DNA of 64,000 bases from Epiperipatus broadwayi (lineage: Eukaryota > Onychophora > Udeonychophora > Euonychophora > Peripatidae). The translations under genes and the position numbers were made by a program. The notes under the pieces were generated by a model. The model was given only the letters and a program-made list of their open reading frames with translations. It was not told the origin of the DNA and did not search any database. Each line of letters starts with the position of its first letter. Position 1 is the stretch's first letter. Location of the stretch: assembly GCA_028023455.1 (NCBI GenBank), contig JAQFVV010006200.1, positions 9,536,521 to 9,600,520 on the forward strand. Direction: 5' to 3'. Positions 48,545 through 60,299 of the stretch are shown in pieces.

Positions 48545-48640
48545 TTTTTTTCCATATGTCAAATGCGTTGACCGCGAAGCGAACCCAGGCCGGCTGCTTG
48601 GAAGGCAGCTATGCTAACCACTAGGCCACCAACGCTTGGT
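48545..48640 (-). mobile_element. tRNA-Gly(TCC)-like sequence, SINE or tRNA pseudogene
   Basis: The minus strand from 48635 to 48565 is 71 nt and tRNA-sized. The acceptor stem GCGTTGG/TCAACGC pairs fully with a terminal G-T. The D region is CTAGTGGTTAGCATAG, and the anticodon arm CTGC-CTTCCAA-GCAG shows TCC. It closely resembles the animal tRNA-Gly-TCC consensus. The T stem does not pair (CCTGG against TCGCG), and the 3' side runs into TTGACATATGGAAAAAAAA, as in SINE families D and E. It is therefore best read as the least-decayed relative of the parent of those SINEs rather than a working tRNA gene. Confidence 0.7.
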
Positions 48641-49500
48641 AAGAATAATAATAACTTAAATATTTGACAGGTCTTTTATATAAGGATGGATGTAAAGGTT
48701 AGACCCGCATTAATTATTTAAAACATTTTTAATCATTAGTATTTATCAAATTCAAACAAAATATACAATTTTAAGTTGATTTATGACATTATAGATAATA
48801 TACTCTCAAAATATATATATATTATTTAGATGGAAGCTAATAATCAATCTCAAAAAACTGTGTTATAATTATATTGAAATTAAAAAAAAAGTCACGTTTT
48901 CCTCTTCTTTTAATTTAATAGCATTAAATCAAAATGGTGTATTACATTAAAATTATTTATAACTATGTAAATAAATCAATAAAATTTCTTACTAATAAAT
49001 TTCGTGGCGATATCTAATTTTAAATATTTTTATCTTTTTTCAAGTATGCACTCAAAAATACATTTATGCATATATATATAATTTTGTTTGTTAAATACTT
49101 TAATGTTCAGCACTGTGTATGAACGGTGTATTTGGTTTAAACCCTAGCAATGTTGACATGTAATATTTAATTTTATTTAGTTTTAATGATAACTTGGTCC
49201 TGTTTTAACTTAATATATTTCTATTCCATTTATTTCCCACTATGCTTATTATATATGGTAATATAAAGTCTTAAATTATTTTAAATTTTGGACCTCTCCC
49301 CCTGGTTCGAATATAATTGGGTAGTTAATGAGATGTTCATGAATTGGTAAAGATGGTTTACCTTTTACATATATAATTAAATATTGCCTAATGCTATATT
49401 AGTAGCAATAAATAAAATAAAATAGAAAATTATATAACATTAAAATACTAGTAAAATAACCTAACTTATCTAGTATATATAGTAATAACTAATACTAAAA
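48641..49500. other. AT-rich tract, no feature seen
   Basis: No coding or repeat signal was recognised. Confidence 0.45.
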
Positions 49501-49502
49501 TT

Positions 49503-49582
49503 CTTGCACGATCATTGTTTTGCCTATTGCTTTTCACTTAAGAAAGTCTATTTGTACAATAGGCAAAATCATGGCCATGATA
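49503..49582. repeat. Small inverted repeat
   Basis: GATCATTGTTTTGCCTATTG and CAATAGGCAAAATCATGG are inverted partners around about 36 bp. It may be a tiny hairpin element; no TSD was seen. Confidence 0.5.
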
Positions 49583-49689
49583 TAATTTTGTATAAGTTTG
49601 TTATTCTATTAGCATTTTAATATTATATGATTTTCTATTTTATTTTACTTATATACACTGCTTTTGATAGAAATAATATTAAAAGGAAA

Positions 49690-50130
49690 TGAAAATATGC
49701 TTCACCAAATTCTTATTTATGAACCTGAGACTTAGACACTTAACATAAAAGCAATACAAAGACATCATACTACTCAATAAAGTATGGAGAGATGTATGTT
49801 AAAAGTAACAAGAAGAGAACAAAAATGAACTACATGGGTGAAAGAACCAATAGTTGTTACTGACATCATTAAAAAAATTAGGATAGTGAAGTGGAATTGG
49901 GCTGGACATATTGTTAGAAATGATAATAGATGGACAGTCGAAATCTTAAACTGGATTCCAAAAAATTGTAAAAGATCTAGAAAGAGACTTTATATGAGAT
50001 GGATGGATAAAATAAGGAAGTGTTCTGGAGTGGTGTGGAGAATTGAGATTAAAGATAAGAGAAGATGAAGTGAATGTGGAAAGCTCTTCATTTAGTAGTG
50101 AATCAATAATGGTTGAAAAAGATGATGATG
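49690..50130 (+). pseudogene. RTE LINE 3' part, decayed
   Basis: It aligns with residues 130-266 of the LINE at 1-819: ILIYEPET, then LNIKAIQRH, then SMERCMLKVTRRE, then the open segment 49838-50068 with VKWNWAGHIVRND, RWTVEILNWIPK and RKRLYMRWMDKIRKCSG. Stops and a two-base shift mark it as dead. It ends near GATGATGATG at 50122. Confidence 0.9.
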
Positions 50131-50494
50131 TTAAATAGTTATTCTGTTGAAAGAATAAATCAAGTGGAGGTTAATATTATCTGCACATCTCTTACTATTC
50201 TGCTCTTACATAAGATATAGATAATTATTATCAACTTTATAATACTTTGTGAAATAAAAAGTATGAAACTGCCATGAATATATTTAATACTAATTTAACA
50301 CTGGAATGTATGTATCTAAGCAACTTTCACATATTTTTATATACTGAATAAATGCCTCTTCTTATCTCAAAATCCACCAGCATATAAAGATGTCAGAATG
50401 CTATATAATCCTAAGGTATTTAGTGATAGAAAAATGGTAGAAAAGCTAACGATTTACAGATCAGAAATCAATTAACAATTCTGGTCCACAAACA
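50131..50494. other. AT-rich tract, no feature seen
   Basis: No coding or repeat signal was recognised. Confidence 0.45.
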
Positions 50495-50600
50495 TCATGT
50501 GACTTCCCAACAATCTGCCTTGACAACAGTTAGAGATTATTGATTGTTATTGATATTGTCTAAGTGCTGACTAGTTTTTAATGATTACTTATAAATTCAT
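50495..50600 (+). repeat. Dispersed repeat family N, copy 4
   Basis: CTGCCTTGACAACAGTTAGAG, ATTGATTGTTATTGATATTG and TCTAAGTGCTGACTAG in order. Confidence 0.65.
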
Positions 50601-50814
50601 TTAGCCTTGACCATTATTACACTTATTATTTAAGTAATACTTTGGGTGCAATTTGAAATTTGTAAATTACAGTTTGTAATGTTATAATTGACTATTCATT
50701 AATTGGCATTCAGAATAGGCTTATTTATCTGTTTAAGGAGGTTTATTTAAACTTCTTTGTAGCAATAATTTCAATCTCTGTGGTCAAGTTGCAATCTTTA
50801 ATGTCTATGTAAAT

Positions 50815-50952
50815 ATATTAGACCATTAACAAGGGTAGAATTCCACCCTTATTTTAAAAGGAGGTTGCCTTGACAATAGTTAGAAACTGTTGAATGTTAT
50901 TGATATTGTCTAAGTGTTGTCTGGTTTTTAATGATTATATATATATATATCG
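50815..50952 (+). repeat. Dispersed repeat family N, copy 5
   Basis: Longer copy with AAAAGGAGGTTGCCTTGACA, GTTAGAAACTG, TTATTGATATTGTCTAAGTG and GGTTTTTAATGATTATATAT, ending in (TA)n. Confidence 0.7.
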
Positions 50953-52089
50953 AAGTGAAGGATTTTATGAAAGATGATTTATATAGATAAATATTTTATT
51001 GTACTATGTGGTTGTTACTAAAAGCTATATTATCTGTACAACTTTCAATTTACCAATAAATAAACAACTACAGTTAGTTTATAGAATGACCGTCATCTTG
51101 AATAGCATTTGTAGTTAGAATTTACACATCCATAATCAAAGGTTTTTATTATGCACACATTGTTTCAATTTAGAAATAAAATATTATGTAAATTTGAAAA
51201 TGATCAATTATTCAATATTAAAATATATGCTAATAAATTATTAAGTGCATGATATAAAAGAAAAGACATTTTACATATTGAAAGGAGAATAATGGATTTC
51301 ATTACATACATATAAGTAATAGAATGTGTAGTATAATTCCATTAGTTGTTTTATATTCTGATGTTGCATTTAATATTGCACCAAATACATATAAGTTAAT
51401 TATTAATGGAAAAATCATCTCATGATTTTCAATCATTATCAATCCACTGCAAAATGATCTCTCCATGTTTAGTCCAGTTTCTCCAATCTGTAGCTTTTCT
51501 TCTCAACATTACACCAGTAAACTTTTTTACTTCATTTGTCCATCTGATATGTGGTCACTTTCTAGGTCTTTTAAAATCTCTAGGATCTCTAGGGATCCCA
51601 GTTTAAGAATGTAACTCCATTCATTAGCACCTCTTTTAGAAATATGTATAACCCATTTTCATTTTAAGTTCTTAATTCTTTAAATGATGTCAGTGATATC
51701 TGTTTATCTTTTCACTCATGAAATTTATTTTTGGACTCTTATTGTTATGCCTAAAATACCATTGATTATATTTTGTTGAGTGGTCTGAAGTCTCTTTACT
51801 GCTTTTTTGTTAAGTGTTCTAATTCTCAATTTATAAAAAAACCCACTAAAACACATCATTTAATAATCTTTATTTCTAAACACATGGACATGTTTCCTTT
51901 TAGCATTAAGTTATTACTATCAAAAGCACTCCTCTCAAGTTTAACTTTATGATTTGATTTAATTGATAATGTTTCCATCTTATTAATAATCTAACAAAAG
52001 TATTTATAGTTATTAACTTCTTTTACTTTCATAATATTATTTTATTCTTGTGTATTATCAAACGATACATATCAATTTCTAGTATCAAT

Positions 52090-53405
52090 CATATACATTA
52101 AAATCAAAGATAGCAAAGTTAAAAGCGGAACATAAAATGGAATACAGTTATTTTAACATAGATACAGAATTATGCTGAAAGCATACACTTTGTCAATGAA
52201 CATATATATCAAGTATAAATTACCATTAGACTTATCGAGCATATACTTTGAGTTCTAGTTTACATTTATAGAAGTTCAATAAGTTTTACATTGATATAAC
52301 ATTATTCAGAATGTATAAAATTTATCCGTTAATATTTAAATTGCAATAAAATTCATATTAATTACTCCTGAAAGTCATTAAGTTAATATCGATTGCATCT
52401 CCAGCTTTATCTTACTTTCCCCAATGTTCATATAATTTTAGCGGTTAAATTGTAGTCTTTATTCTAGTTGGGGGGATATTTGCTTAAGATCACTTCATGA
52501 CCAGGTTAGGTCCACAAGGCATTTATTACAAAAAAAATGTATCAATCTCTTTGATTTCATGTAACAAAACAGATATTATGGTGAAATTCTTTAAACTATC
52601 TTTGAACAAGGCAAAACTCTTCATACAGTAGTGCCACCCTGTGCCAACCAGAGTAATCAATGGATGCTAGAACCAGAGTAATCAGTAGATGCTAGAGGGC
52701 TTGTGCATTAAATCCCTATCTAATGCCTACTCATCCAATATTCCCAGACTAGTTTCTGGCTTGTGGCCTTCATCAGTAAGGAGCTTTGGATCTGAGAGCA
52801 CTAGCCACAAGCCAGAAACTAGTCTGGGGATATTAGATGAGTAGGCATTAGATAGGGGTTTTATGCACAAGCCTTCTAGCATCCATTGATTACTCTGGTT
52901 GGCACAGGGTGGCACTACTGTATGGAGAGTTTTGCCTTATTTAAAAACAATTATGTGCTAGTATAAGAGATGGTGATCATGTGATGTTTGTTTAGTGGTT
53001 AAACTATCTTTGCAAACCATTTCTTTTTTTCTTATTACTTTAATGTTTTCAATGGTGTTTAACTTCCAAATCATTTCTCAACTTGTTCTGTTACTGAAAA
53101 ACAGGATTTCTAGTGGATCTTTTCATTTTTTGATCAATTGGTTTCATTTCAAATCCTTTTCAAAGTCTTATGTTACACCATAATTTTTTTGGAATTACTT
53201 ATTTAAGTCTTTGTCCTTTCCAACAGCAGCCATTTGTGTAAAACGGAATGTTAGAAAAAATCAGTTATTCTTGGCTGAAAACCACTTTAAACTTTCTTAA
53301 AACATGTACTCACCTTTTAACTTGTTATACTTTTAAATCTCCTATTCCCTAAACTAGAGTAATAGGACTCAAAATTGGGGCCAGAAGCAGAGTAATCTGG
53401 AGTCC
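52090..53405. mobile_element. Insertion Q inside the RTE LINE, itself invaded by family H
   Basis: LINE sequence stops near 53410 and resumes near 52085 with few LINE bases missing. The junctions carry similar 16-mers (minus strand GATACTAAAGATCAAT and GATACTAGAAATTGAT), compatible with an aged target-site duplication. About 0.9 kb of Q surrounds the family H copy. No TIR or coding frame was recognised in Q. Confidence 0.5.
52591..53012. mobile_element. Family H palindromic element, near full length, 14-bp TSD
   Basis: TTAAACTATCTTTG at 52591-52604 and 52999-53012 brackets 394 bp. The arms match over about 170 bp, including bases unique to this copy (CACCCTGTGCCAACCAGAG in both arms, where other copies have CACTCAGTGCAAGCCAG). 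The right arm has the extra end running through GGTGATCATGTGATG. On the minus strand CTGATGA (52770-52776), GAAA (52753-52756), CTAGTC and helix I strands ATCCAA/TTGGAT form a hammerhead-like core. The right arm lost its CTGATGA. Confidence 0.88.
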
Positions 53406-53999
53406 TTGGCTTTCTCTAGTGGATTGATCTTTAGTATCTATATTTAGTTTAACTTTATTATTTTTATCTGAAAACTCTTGCAACATTTCCTTAAAGTGTT
53501 AAAACATAATTTGCAAAAACAACCTCATCATCTGAAAAGTCTAGATGTCTTATATAATCTCCATCCACAAAATGCTTTTTGTAAAAGTAGATGTAAATGT
53601 ATTGTAGATGTGGAATTAACTTATTATGCACTCATCTATGCTAATTTTTTTAATGCCATCATGTAATCTAACCACTACTGTTGAATTTGATCAATATTCT
53701 TTAAATAAATCCTGATTCTATATTTCATTAATTGAATGATTTAATCATTTTGAAAATGTTTATAAAATCATATTCCGTATCATAATTATAATCTACAAAT
53801 CCAAAGAATAATATCAATTCAAATTTATTGATTTGTTTCCTATAATTTCTTTCAATATTTGGATGCAATCCACTTTGCTGAAATCACTTTTAAGTTCATC
53901 TTGTTCTTTTGGATGTTTGAATTGCAAAGTTCATTTTAGATAAGTTGTAATTATCTTAGTAAAGATATTGTGTAGAATTTATAGAAGACAAATAGATTT

Positions 54000-54590
54000 T
54001 TATTAATAATTTTTATTAGTCATTTATTAGACTAAAGATTATCAACTTACTGAATAATATTTTTATAGTGTAATTTTCACTACATCATTCTCATATAAGG
54101 TAGGGACTGGTTTCTATCCACTTATAACACCTTGTGGATGGGTGTAATCATAAATGTATGGCCAAAGACGTGAAAAAGATGTATGATTCCCAATATGCAC
54201 ATTTCATGTTGAGCCAGCACTCATCAGTTGACCCAGATAACATTCTCTTACACACATCTTTATCACTGTTCAGTATATATAGATAGAAAATTACTACACT
54301 TTAGTTGATGTGTCAATCTGTCTGCCCTTACAATTTTGACACTAACTACTTGATGGAAATATATTAATAATTTTGATCAGTTATTCATTAGACTAGAGAT
54401 TATTCACTTAAGGAATAATATTTCTGTAGTGAAAGTTTCACTACGTCAATATCAAGCAAGATATGGACAGGTTTCTATCTGCTTTGAACACCTCCACAAG
54501 GTATTAAAAGCAGATAGCAAACAGTCCCTATCTTGTGTGAGAGTGTTGTTGTGAAAATTATGCTACAGAAATATTATTCATTAAATAGAT
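54000..54590. mobile_element. Hairpin element G with duplicated flank and inserted family C unit
   Basis: 54412-54585 is a foldback with GGAATAATATTTCTGTAG at its left end and the inverse CTACAGAAATATTATTC at its right, and paired inner blocks (ATCTGCTTT/AAAGCAGAT-like). Its left half plus about 45 bp of LINE flank occurs a second time at 54000-54140 in direct orientation. Between the two copies sits a family C unit. Confidence 0.65.
54165..54335 (-). mobile_element. Family C hammerhead repeat, copy 13
   Basis: A diverged unit with the core at 54187-54240 on the minus strand: TCAA/TTGG helix I, CTGATGA (54221-54227), GTGCTG/CAACAT helix II with one mismatch, GAAA intact and a helix III ending in U-A. 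Flanking segments (TCAGTATATATAGATAG, CTTTAGTTGATG) are worn. Confidence 0.75.
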
Positions 54591-56085
54591 ATGTAATTTC
54601 TAATATCTTCTTTATCACACTTTTTTTAAATGTCAATATTAGTATTACTTTTTTCAATCAGACACCTGATATATAGTTTTACCAATGTCTTTTATTTCTA
54701 CATGTGCATCATTAATAATTCCATCTCTTGCTAAAGCTTTTGCATTCTTCCTAGATTTAATTGCATATTTAATTTCTTTATTTAAAATCCTTAACAATTC
54801 ATAAGATGCAGTGATTATAGAGATTGCTTTATTATTATTATGTAATTTTTTGTAGAACTTTCCCCCACATTTTGTGGTGACCCACATCTTTTTAATAACA
54901 GCACCTTTTGTTCTTCTTATTGGTGAAATAACTTTTCTTCCAATACCATGATATTGCTTTATACTTTTGAAACTTTTATTCTCTTGTATAATATTCAGTG
55001 ATATTTTACAACTCACAATTATATTTTCCTATATCATTATTAACACTTTTTTTATACTCATTCACTGCTTTTTATTGAATAATTTAAACATATTTTCATA
55101 TTCCTTCTTCTTCCATACATTGTTTTTTCTCAGTTGAAAATTTATTGGTAATTTGCTGCTTTTTTGTAGTTACTACCTTTGTTGCAGTTCATATTAGAAT
55201 ATCAGTTTTCTTGATCTCAGTTAACTTTGAACAATTTTCAAAATCTGTCAATATTTTGAAATGATCAACAATTTCTAATTTAAATTGATTGGAATGTTTT
55301 CCAAGATCAGAGACATCAATTAATGTTCTTGTTAATAGTTTTTGACTCTAGTTTTTGCATTAATACACATTTCACATCTTAATAGATGATTACGTCCTGT
55401 GTGAAAGAAAATAAATAATTAAATATTGCTTGGGAGCCCATAAGTAAAAGTATAGGAATAATTAAAATACATATTTTCTGTTAATCAAAATGTAAGACAA
55501 TTTTGCTGTATCTTTGTATGAATGTTTTCACATCCATTTCCATTTAGAATTTTCCTTATAGAAAAAATCATAATACACCATTTCTATTTTTTTATAAATT
55601 TAACAACTCTGTGAACTTTCTCATTTCTATCATCATAATCAAATTTATGCACAACATTTTCAGCTTTCAATTATTTTCCAATTCCAGAATTAAAGTTTTC
55701 CATGATAATATTAAAATATTGTCTATTGTGATCGAAAGTATTTTGCATATCACTATAAAAATCCTTTATTTCTTCATTACAGTTAGAACTTGTCGAGAGA
55801 TAAACTTGAATCAATGGTATTTGGTAAATCTACTAATTTGAATAACTCCATTAATTTAAAAAAATCATCTTTTCATTCTGATTGATAAATCAACAATCTC
55901 CATAATTAGCTTTCTATTTTTGTGTTTTCAATACCTATACCGTTATAGTTTAAAATATAGGCTCACTTTTCAAATTGTCTCATTTTTTCACAAATTCCAG
56001 TGATGTCCCATCTAATATTAAACAGTTCTTTTTCAATTTATGAATCTTTCTTCACTTGAAAATGATCTGTAGTTGTATATATCTA

Positions 56086-57635
56086 AAAAAAGACATGGCC
56101 ACCTGAATTCAAAATCAGGGAATTCTTAGCACTCTCTGCTTGTGATTACCAATTATGGTTCTTGACTAAAAACTTTAGTCTCCTGGGAATAAGGGTCACA
56201 TAAATATAGATAAAAAGTGTCGTTCACATACATATTCATCTTTCTTCAGAAAAACTCATCAGTCATTTCAACTAAGAAGTATAAAGTAACTGAAAAGAAA
56301 GATCATAATGTTTCTTGGCTTTAATATCAGAAGTAAAGTCAATAACATGCTGACAATGTGTGTTGGTAAGCATCATAGCTATATCCATTTATCATATCAA
56401 TAATCATATAGTTAGAACAGTAGTAAGACAAGAATGAATAGAGCCTTCATTAGAAATTTGTCTTATTCACCTTCTTTAAAGCCTTAAAGAGAGATCAAAG
56501 TGTCTCCTTTTAGTTAACAGCAAACTCTTTTCTGCAATCAATAGAAAGCATACTACTGATGAAATCAACAATACGATGTTATATATAAAGTGGTCTGCAA
56601 GTGTAGTTAAAGTTATATTAGTGATTCAACATGTGCATTAAAAGAGAATTCACAAATATGAGCTAAAATTTACATTAATTAGTGGAGACTTAAATCTCAG
56701 TTATTTGTAACAAATCTTTGTTTTGACAATGTTTTATTTTTTATGTGGAAAATTATTGTAGAAAAAGAAAAGTCAATATGATGGATAATTTGTTAATTAA
56801 ACAATATAATTGTATAAATATTTACAATTTATAAAAGACTGGCCATTCAGGCTTGTTATGTTAATGTGTGATATTAATTTTCATTTTTTAAATTTTACTG
56901 TAAATACTATTTAAGGTGGCAGAGTGCTTTAAGCTGTTTAAAGCTGTTATTTATTTTTATATTGGTACATTGAAATTGGTAAATTCCATTTTTTAAATAT
57001 TATTTTGTCTGATATATTAATAGTTTTGTACTAAATAAACCAACCTAAGCAACTAATAGGGTTTTCTTGGAAATTTTATTAGATATAAATAGTTCATTTT
57101 AAGCATATGAGATACTCAATATGAATTCAATATGTGTGAGTAAAATGAAAAAGAACTAAGATAAAACAATCTGAAAAAGTGTCTAAAATAATTTATGTTT
57201 GAAGCAAAGTTAATTAATTAAGAATAGTCAAGCACAAGTATAACAAATACTTGAAACCCTGGAATAGTTTAGAAGCATATTAATTTTATAACGTGAATCC
57301 ATATCTGTAAGCAGATAGTTAAGGTTAATGCATTGGCCTTAACCATATTTCTTGTAAGGCTATGCAAAATACAATTTGTGCTTTTAGTTGCCATTGTAAA
57401 TCATCTTGTAGTAGTAAGTTTTACTTCAATATATTTTCTCACTTATGTATTAAATGTCAAATATTTTTATATTATCTGAAGTCTTTATATTGTTTTTTTT
57501 TTTATATCACAGATTCTTAGTTCAGCTCCATAACAAAACACAATTAGAAAACATATATTAAAATTATTACTTTTATCACATAGGCACCTTTTTCTTTAAT
57601 GCTATTTTTATAAATTATCTTATATAATTATTTAG
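56086..57635. other. AT-rich tract, no feature seen
   Basis: No coding or repeat family signal was recognised in about 1.5 kb. Confidence 0.5.
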
Positions 57636-57992
57636 TTAATATCATCAATTAACATCACGTGACCACCACTTCATATGCTTGTGTATAACTGTTGTTAAAA
57701 CAGGCAAAACTTACTATACGTATTGCCACACACAGCAAGCTAGAATAATCAATGGATGCCAGAAGGCTGCTGGAGGGTTGCATTAAATCCTAAGACCTAA
57801 GTGCAGTGCTCTCAGATCCAAGGCTTCTCACTGATGAAGGCCACAAGCCAGATACTAGTCTGGGGATATTGGATGAGTAGGCACTAGATGGGGATTTTAT
57901 GCACAAGCCTTCTGGCATCCATTGATTACTCTAGCTTGCTGTGTGTGGCAATATGTATAGTGAATTTTGCCTGCTTTTAATATCATCAATTA
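57636..57992. mobile_element. Family H palindromic element, 16-bp TSD
   Basis: TTAATATCATCAATTA at 57636-57651 and 57977-57992 brackets 325 bp. Both arms carry a version seen nowhere else here (CACACACAGCAAGCTAGA in the left arm, its inverse in the right). The left arm has the extra ACATCACGTGACCACCACTT end. The plus-strand core (57816-57874) has ATCCAA/TTGGAT and TTCTCA/TGGGGA helix I strands, CTGATGA, and ACTAGTC, but GAAA has become GATA. Confidence 0.88.
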
Positions 57993-58438
57993 TATTTTAG
58001 TTTAAGTTTATAATTTATCAAAGATATGTTTCTTATTACCAATTGCTCCTTGATGAAAATTCATTGGGATGGCTTTAATTATTTTTGTATTTATTGTTAC
58101 TCCTACTTTTTACCTTTTCTAATAACTCTTGGATCTTATCATGCAACTTTTAAGTAGAACTCATGAAAACAAAGACATCAACAATATGTTTTATGTTTAC
58201 TTACTTTAGTTTAATTTTAATTTATAGGTATTTTTATCTGACTGGTGAAAATAGGCTTATCCTGATATATTGTTACCAATATATCTCTTCTTTTTAACAC
58301 CATACAGATACATTATTGTATGTTGACATAAAAAAAAGTTTTCAAAATTGACATTTTATCTTTGTCATGATGTTCTAAAACCATTAAAAATGTTTGTGTG
58401 TCAAATATCTTTTTGTAATTTATAAGCAATTTCCTAGT
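57993..58438. other. AT-rich tract, no feature seen
   Basis: No coding or repeat signal was recognised. Confidence 0.45.
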
Positions 58439-58574
58439 AAAAGATCTATTATAGCCAAGCATTGTTAGTCAAGAGGTCAGTGCAGCTGCCTTGCAAGCAA
58501 GAAGTTGTTTGCAGACAGTTGTTGCAGATTCACCTCCTGACTGATGCTATGACATATGGAAAAAAAGATCTATT
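58439..58574 (+). mobile_element. tRNA-derived SINE, family D, with 12-bp TSD
   Basis: AAAAGATCTATT at 58439-58450 and 58563-58574 brackets a 112-bp insertion. It reads CCAAGCATTGTTAGTCAAG, CTTGCAAGCAAG, GGTTGTTGC-like B region, CTATGACATATGG and an A-run. This is the best-delimited D copy. Confidence 0.9.
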
Positions 58575-59740
58575 GTAAAGATAAAATTATAGTTGTTGGC
58601 AATATAAAAATATTTATTTAATCTTCACATTAAAAAGAACATTAATAGCATTGTTCTTATTCAGAGAAAATATTAAGAACATCAAATATAATCCTAGTTC
58701 ATTTTCAATGCCAAGTATTACAAAGACAAATGTGATACTCAAAAATATAACGTTTATCTTTGAAAAGAGTGCTAGCATTGAAAATGTATTGATGATATAT
58801 TTTATGGTCTTAAAATTTTCTTCCTGAAAAACAAAACAATGCTGTTACTGCATTTAATTTATTACATTTCAGTATCATAATTTACTATAGAGAGCATGAG
58901 GTGTATTACAAGAAATTAGCATAACACACTACAAGGCATTACTGGGTGCCTCAGAAATGGTATATTTAACTGTTTTTGAGAAGGAAGAGCGCCATCAAGC
59001 GAACGGTACGGTCGTTGATACTACTACTGTAAAATCATTGCAACAAATAAAATAAAAAATTCTTTAAATAATCTACTAGAGGGAAAAGGCATTTTCAAAA
59101 TCCTTCCCAACATGCATTTCTCATCAGATTTTCTAATAGCCAGATAATAAAAGTTTTATTTTTTTTTTTCAGCCTTGTTTTATAGGTTAATTAAAAATAA
59201 ATCTGTTTTTGACCTTTGATTCAGTAATTGGGTAAATATAGACCAGTTATATGAAATAAAAAATTAACCCTGTAGAAAACTAATTTTGAAATGCTTTTAT
59301 ATTAACTTGCCTTAGCTGTGTTTCAGTCTGTATGTCCACATTTTTAATTAATAGAAAAAAATCCATTACCATTTAAAACTCAAACTCATATCCTTATACC
59401 CTCAAGCATATTCCTTAACAATTAAGCCAACAGAAATATTACATTTGTTTAAAATTTTGTTAATATTAAATTTAACTGATATTTAATTAATTAAATTAAT
59501 TAAAAAGCCAACACAAATATTTTTATATAATAGACAATCATATGATATTTAAATAGAATTCATTTATAAGAGGGCATATTTTTTATTTTTATGTCTTATT
59601 ATTAAATTATAATTTTGATAGATTTTTTTTGTAGTTTTAATCATTTTTTAAAATAATATGTAAATATAACTAAAAAGTAAAAAATAAAATGTAAAAAAAA
59701 AAAAAATTTTTTTAAAAGTAACACCTATATGTAAAATAGC
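58575..59740. other. AT-rich tract, no feature seen
   Basis: A small GC-richer patch (GAGCGCCATCAAGCGAACGG) near 58988 was not identified. Confidence 0.45.
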
Positions 59741-59744
59741 TGAC

Positions 59745-60055
59745 TAAAAAGTACAAAATAATAAAGTAATCCCCTCACAGTTAATTGGCCATTCTTGGAA
59801 AATATCAGAGATCTTAAGAATGTAAATTTTTTATAAAACAATTGGAAATTGCAGGAATATTGCCATTTTATAAAAGCATTTGAGGCTCAAATAAATCATA
59901 AAAACCAAAAAGGCCTCAAATGCTTTTATGAAATGACAATATTCCTGCAATTTCCGATTATGTTATAACAAACCTAGATTGTTAAGATCTCTGATATTTC
60001 TCAAGAATGGCAAATTAACCAAGAAGGGATTACTTTGTTATTTAGTACTTTACAT
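59745..60055. mobile_element. Family L palindrome of about 310 bp
   Basis: Left arm 59745-59893 and right arm 59912-60055 are inverted copies: AAAGTAATCCC, GGCCATTCTTG/GGCAAATTAACC partners, ATATCAGAGATCTTAA, TTGCAGGAATATTG and AAAAGCATTTGAGGC. The loop is under 20 bp. No coding potential and no certain TSD. Confidence 0.75.
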
Positions 60056-60299
60056 AAAAGCATTAAGAAAAAGCTTTTTTTTTTTTACATCTTATTTTAA
60101 AAATATTTTATCTGATCTAAAGTTAAACCCTTTTGACATGTGTGGCTACTATATTATGAAGCCTTTCAAGAATTACAATATTATTTAGTAAATATAATTT
60201 TTGTAAAAATATTAGAATGGATTACAAAATGTTTTAAGCTACTGTTAATATTAAACATTTCTATCAAGATATAATAATTCAAGACTGGATCTCTGTTGC

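Larger units (their letters stand above)
51400..56085 (-). pseudogene. Nearly complete RTE LINE, decayed and split by nested insertions
   Basis: Minus-strand blocks appear in the order of a single element. Endonuclease: NIIRWDITGI near 56030, IQVYLSTSS then NEEIKDFY near 55780, NHLLRCEMCINAKTRVKN near 55380. Linker and RT start: KEIKYAIKSRKNAKALARDGI (54700-54790) and KEDIRNYISI near 54600. RT palm: GFVDY near 53800, then VDGDYIRHLDFSDD and VVFANY near 53540. Thumb and C-terminus: YKYF, SAFDSNNLMLKGNM and RPSQTT-like residues from 52030 down to 51420, ending in the same 3' end as the copy at 1-819. Many stops and shifts are present. It is interrupted at about 52090-53405 and 54050-54585 by other repeats. 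Confidence 0.82.
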
